The notes under the pieces: model-generated
The model's database searches: none
Told to the model about the DNA's origin: nothing
Seen by the model: the letters and a program-made list of their open reading frames with translations, nothing else
Shown: positions 4,705 to 6,543 of the stretch, piece after piece
How positions within the stretch are numbered: the stretch's first letter is position 1
Layout of the letters: every line of letters begins with the position of its first letter
Made by a program: the position numbers and the translations under genes
Assembly: GCA_031257415.1 (NCBI GenBank)
Contig: JAIROR010000044.1
Location: forward strand, 1-6,543
Length of the DNA stretch: 6,543 nt
From: Holosporales bacterium
GTDB lineage: Bacteria; Pseudomonadota; Alphaproteobacteria; RUG11792
Direction: 5' to 3'

Positions 4705-4965
4705 ATCAGACAGGCCAGACATTCCCTGCTTTACCTCGGCCATTCCCTGCTTTACTTCGGCCATTCCCTGCTTTACTTCGGCCATTTCCTGCTTTACTTC
4801 GGCCATTTCTCTCTTTAATCCTTCACAGTAATCGTTGGCTATGTCTACCATGAACCCCTTCAACGTGTACATTTCTCTTGACAGTGCCCCTCCATCATGA
4901 TGCGAAGCATAAGAATCACAAACCACTAAGCCCCCGAGCAACGTCCAAACCACCAACTTTTTCAT
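4654..4965 (-). CDS. Small secreted heptad-repeat (coiled-coil) protein (103 aa)
   Basis: Unrecognised family with a clear architecture. Residues 1-20 (MKKLVVWTLLGGLVVCDSYA) form a Sec signal peptide, likely cut before SHHDGG. A short linker with one cysteine follows (about 21-50). Then come four back-to-back copies of the heptad MAEVKQG/E (about 54-81), and the tail ends LLATRQKKENDE. Met and Val fall on the a and d positions of every heptad, so a short parallel coiled coil, and hence oligomerisation in the periplasm or outside, is a fair inference. The cysteine in the signal peptide (LVVC) is a poor lipobox, so I do not call a lipoprotein. The leader has AGAGG about 14 bases before ATG, longer spacing than usual. 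A second copy of the 3' end lies just upstream at 5011-5094. The gene is divergent from secA. Confidence 0.72.
   Translation of the reverse strand: MKKLVVWTLLGGLVVCDSYASHHDGGALSREMYTLKGFMVDIANDYCEGLKREMAEVKQEMAEVKQGMAEVKQGMAEVKQGMSGLSDMVAQLLATRQKKENDE
4721..4804. repeat. 21-base tandem repeat (four units, coding)
   Basis: Four head-to-tail units of 21 bases (4721-4741, 4742-4762, 4763-4783, 4784-4804) differ at only one or two positions, and a partial unit starts at 4805. The period is exactly seven codons, so gain or loss of units changes the length of the coiled coil without a frameshift. The near-identity of the units suggests recent expansion by slippage or recombination. Confidence 0.9.
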
Positions 4966-5001
4966 TTTTTCAAACAGACCTCTAACTCCACTAATGCAGA
5001 C

Positions 5002-5007
5002 AGTTTA
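5002..5007 (-). promoter_or_regulatory. Possible extended -10 for the heptad-repeat gene
   Basis: Read leftward, TGC precedes TAAACT (5007-5002), about 37 bases before the ATG. I see no good -35 hexamer at the right distance; that position falls inside the copied gene-end repeat. The call rests on the extended -10 alone. Confidence 0.3.
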
Positions 5008-5029
5008 GCACGTTACTTGAATGGTGGAG

Positions 5030-5086
5030 AAAAAAATTACCAGCTACTCGTCATTTTCCTTCTTCTGTCGAGTTGTCAAAAGCTGG
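5030..5086 (-). terminator. Second copy of the stop-overlapping terminator
   Basis: The same nested stem as at 4639-4696 (CCAGCT/AGCTGG and ACTCG/CGAGT), followed by seven T when read leftward. If active, it would stop leftward transcription before the heptad-repeat gene's own start region and insulate it from the secA side. Confidence 0.3.
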
Positions 5087-5094
5087 GCAACCAT
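5044..5094 (-). pseudogene. 3' remnant of a second heptad-repeat gene
   Basis: Reads MVAQLLTTRQKKENDE and stop, one residue different from the C-terminus of the 4654-4965 protein. There is no Shine-Dalgarno in front of the ATG and no heptads or signal peptide upstream of it, so it is not expected to be a gene. The simplest reading is the surviving tail of a tandem paralogue whose body was deleted, or a tail copied here by recombination. Confidence 0.6.
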
Positions 5095-5095
5095 C

Positions 5096-5125
5096 TTGAT
5101 TTTATTCGCGTTTATCGGATATACT
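5096..5125 (+). promoter_or_regulatory. Promoter of secA
   Basis: TTGATT (5096-5101), 18 bases, TATACT (5120-5125). Transcription would start near 5132 and give a leader of about 24 bases. The -35 begins two bases after the end of gene-end repeat Y, so the duplication stops right at the edge of the secA control region. Confidence 0.6.
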
Positions 5126-5155
5126 GATAGTGTGTAGAGGTTCTGGATTTTCGGT

Positions 5156-6543
5156 ATGTTTGGCTTAGAGAAGGTTTTCGGTTCTTACAATTCGCGTATA
5201 ATAAAAGGCTATGAAAGAATTGTAAGGGAGATAAACTCATATGATGAAAGGTTGTCTAAATTGAGTGATGATGAATTAAGGCATAAGACAACCGAGTTCA
5301 AAGAGATTCTCAGGGATGGAAAAACGTTGGACGACATTTTGCCGGAAGCGTTTGCAGTCGTCAGAGAGGCTGCTGTTCGAACTGTTGAGATGAGGCATTT
5401 TGATGTGCAGCTGATGGGAGGAATTGCCCTCCACAAGGGCTGCATAGCAGAGATGAAAACTGGAGAGGGAAAGACGCTTGTTGCGACCCTTGCCGTTTAC
5501 CTGAATGCGCTGACCGGCAAGGGAGTGCATGTTGTAACGGTAAACGACTATCTTGCCAAGAGGGATGCCGGCTGGATGGGAAGAATATACAGATTCCTTG
5601 ATCTTTCTGTCGGAGTTATTGTGGGAAGCATGTGGGATGGAGCCAAGAGGGATGCATATAACGCTGATATAACATATGGAACCAACCACGAATTCGGTTT
5701 TGATTATTTGCGAGACAATTTGAAATTCGACAAGGCCGAAATGGTTATGAGGCCGTTTAATTTTGCTGTTGTTGATGAAGTGGACAGTATTCTTATCGAC
5801 GAAGCCAGAACTCCTCTCATAATATCAGGAGTTGATGAGGGATCGATTCAATTGTATTCAGCTGTTGATTCCGTAGTTAAGACAATAGCTAACGCCGATG
5901 AATTCGATAAAGATGAAAAAAGCAGGGTAGTAACACTGACGGATATTGGAGTTGAGAAAGTTGAAAAAGGTCTCAAGGCGCTCGGATTACTTGACGAAGA
6001 CACGACATTATACGATCACCACAACATATCGCTTGTTTATCATGTGAACTGTGCTCTAAAAGCTCATAGGCTCTTTACAAAAAACGTTGACTATATAGTT
6101 AAGGACGGTCAGGTTCTCATCATCGATGAATTTACTGGCAGAATTATGGACGGTCGTAGGTATTCCGAAGGTCTTCACCAAGCAATCGAGGCCAAGGAGC
6201 ATGTTGAGGTGAAGACAGAGAGCCAAACAATTGCGACAATTTCATATCAAAATCTGTTTAGATTATATCCAAAATTGTCTGGAATGACGGGAACAGCAAT
6301 GACAGAAGAGGCCGAATTCGACGAAATATATAAGCTTAAAGTCGTGAGTATTCCATCAAACAAGCCAGTTATAAGAGTTGATCACGAGGATTCAATTTTT
6401 CTAACGTTAGAAGAGAAAGATAAGGCTGTTGTAAACCTGATAAAAGAATGTATTGCTAGGAATCAGCCAGTTCTTGTCGGAACAACGAACATAGACCGTT
6501 CGGAATATGTTTCCCACTTGCTCACGAAAGAGAAGATCAAACA
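5156..6543 (+). CDS. secA: Protein translocase ATPase SecA (3' end beyond the window)
   Basis: SecA is the cytoplasmic ATPase that binds preproteins and pushes them through the SecYEG channel. The visible 462 codons cover the N-terminal motor, the preprotein cross-linking domain and the start of the second nucleotide-binding domain; the family is about 850-900 residues, so roughly half is missing at the right edge. Key motifs are intact: Walker A MKTGEGKT (100-107), the DEVD box (207-210) followed by [41 protein letters not shown] around D324, and SGMTGTA (375-381). The start [10 protein letters not shown] is right for the family, and an in-frame TAG at 5135 rules out a longer start. AGAGG (5136-5140) is 15 bases upstream, a long spacing. 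The sequence reads most like alphaproteobacterial SecA. It appears to be transcribed alone from the promoter at 5096-5125. Confidence 0.97.
   Translation, partial: MFGLEKVFGSYNSRIIKGYERIVREINSYDERLSKLSDDELRHKTTEFKEILRDGKTLDDILPEAFAVVREAAVRTVEMRHFDVQLMGGIALHKGCIAEMKTGEGKTLVATLAVYLNALTGKGVHVVTVNDYLAKRDAGWMGRIYRFLDLSVGVIVGSMWDGAKRDAYNADITYGTNHEFGFDYLRDNLKFDKAEMVMRPFNFAVVDEVDSILIDEARTPLIISGVDEGSIQLYSAVDSVVKTIANADEFDKDEKSRVVTLTDIGVEKVEKGLKALGLLDEDTTLYDHHNISLVYHVNCALKAHRLFTKNVDYIVKDGQVLIIDEFTGRIMDGRRYSEGLHQAIEAKEHVEVKTESQTIATISYQNLFRLYPKLSGMTGTAMTEEAEFDEIYKLKVVSIPSNKPVIRVDHEDSIFLTLEEKDKAVVNLIKECIARNQPVLVGTTNIDRSEYVSHLLTKEKIK

Larger units (their letters stand above)
5011..5094 (-). repeat. Gene-end repeat, copy Y (detached)
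   Basis: This second copy of 4620-4704 has the same orientation and lies just upstream of the heptad-repeat gene rather than at its end. Homology stops exactly at an ATG codon on the right (5094-5092) and at CGTTACTTG on the left. One base further right begins the -35 region of secA. Confidence 0.85.

Noticed and set aside
4521..4853. 110-codon + strand frame with RPFPALL repeats
   Set aside because: The repeats are the 21-base array of the opposite-strand gene read antisense. The - strand reading has a signal peptide and heptads, so it is the real one.
4918..4965. Lipoprotein signal for the heptad-repeat protein
   Set aside because: The cysteine is preceded by LVV; a bulky residue at -1 is a poor lipobox, and a normal cleavage site (SYA-SH) lies just after.
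5276..5689. 137-codon frame antisense to secA
   Set aside because: It lies entirely inside a strongly conserved secA region; the length is explained by the codon pattern of secA.

Overview
The window looks like AT-rich bacterial DNA, probably from an alphaproteobacterium of the host-associated kind (Rickettsiales or Holosporales-like). That placement rests on the SecA protein, which is complete from its start to the window edge and reads like alphaproteobacterial SecA, and on the setting: low GC, long gaps between genes, many short decayed repeats and orphan secreted proteins. It is an inference by eye; a SecA tree would settle it.

Layout. Positions 1-86 hold two hairpins; the second looks like the terminator of a gene that ends off the left edge. 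Positions 87-373 hold a leftward promoter/leader module followed by a decayed small reading frame. Two unrecognised proteins with signal peptides follow on the + strand (451-1311 and 1714-2820). Each has its own extended -10 promoter. A related 32-base sequence follows both, and a large nested inverted repeat lies between them. Next comes a complete inner-membrane platform protein of the GspF/PilC family (2959-4116); an IS3-like terminal sequence lies just upstream of it. Positions 4117-5095 are repeat-rich and read leftward. They hold a 42-residue ORF behind a second copy of the promoter/leader module, an inverted repeat, a short secreted heptad-repeat (coiled-coil) protein (4654-4965), and a detached second copy of that gene's own 3' end at 5011-5094. 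secA starts at 5156 behind a good promoter and runs off the right edge after 462 codons.

How the genes relate. SecA is the motor of the general secretory pathway. The three signal-peptide proteins here are probable Sec substrates, but that link is generic and does not show an operon. GspF/PilC proteins normally work in type II secretion or type IV pilus machines, yet no other component of such a machine is visible. Each gene seems to be its own transcription unit. The most distinctive content is the set of small repeated modules: a mobile or duplicated promoter/leader, in-frame tandem repeats, and gene-end remnants. They suggest turnover of small, possibly secreted proteins rather than one recognisable new system.
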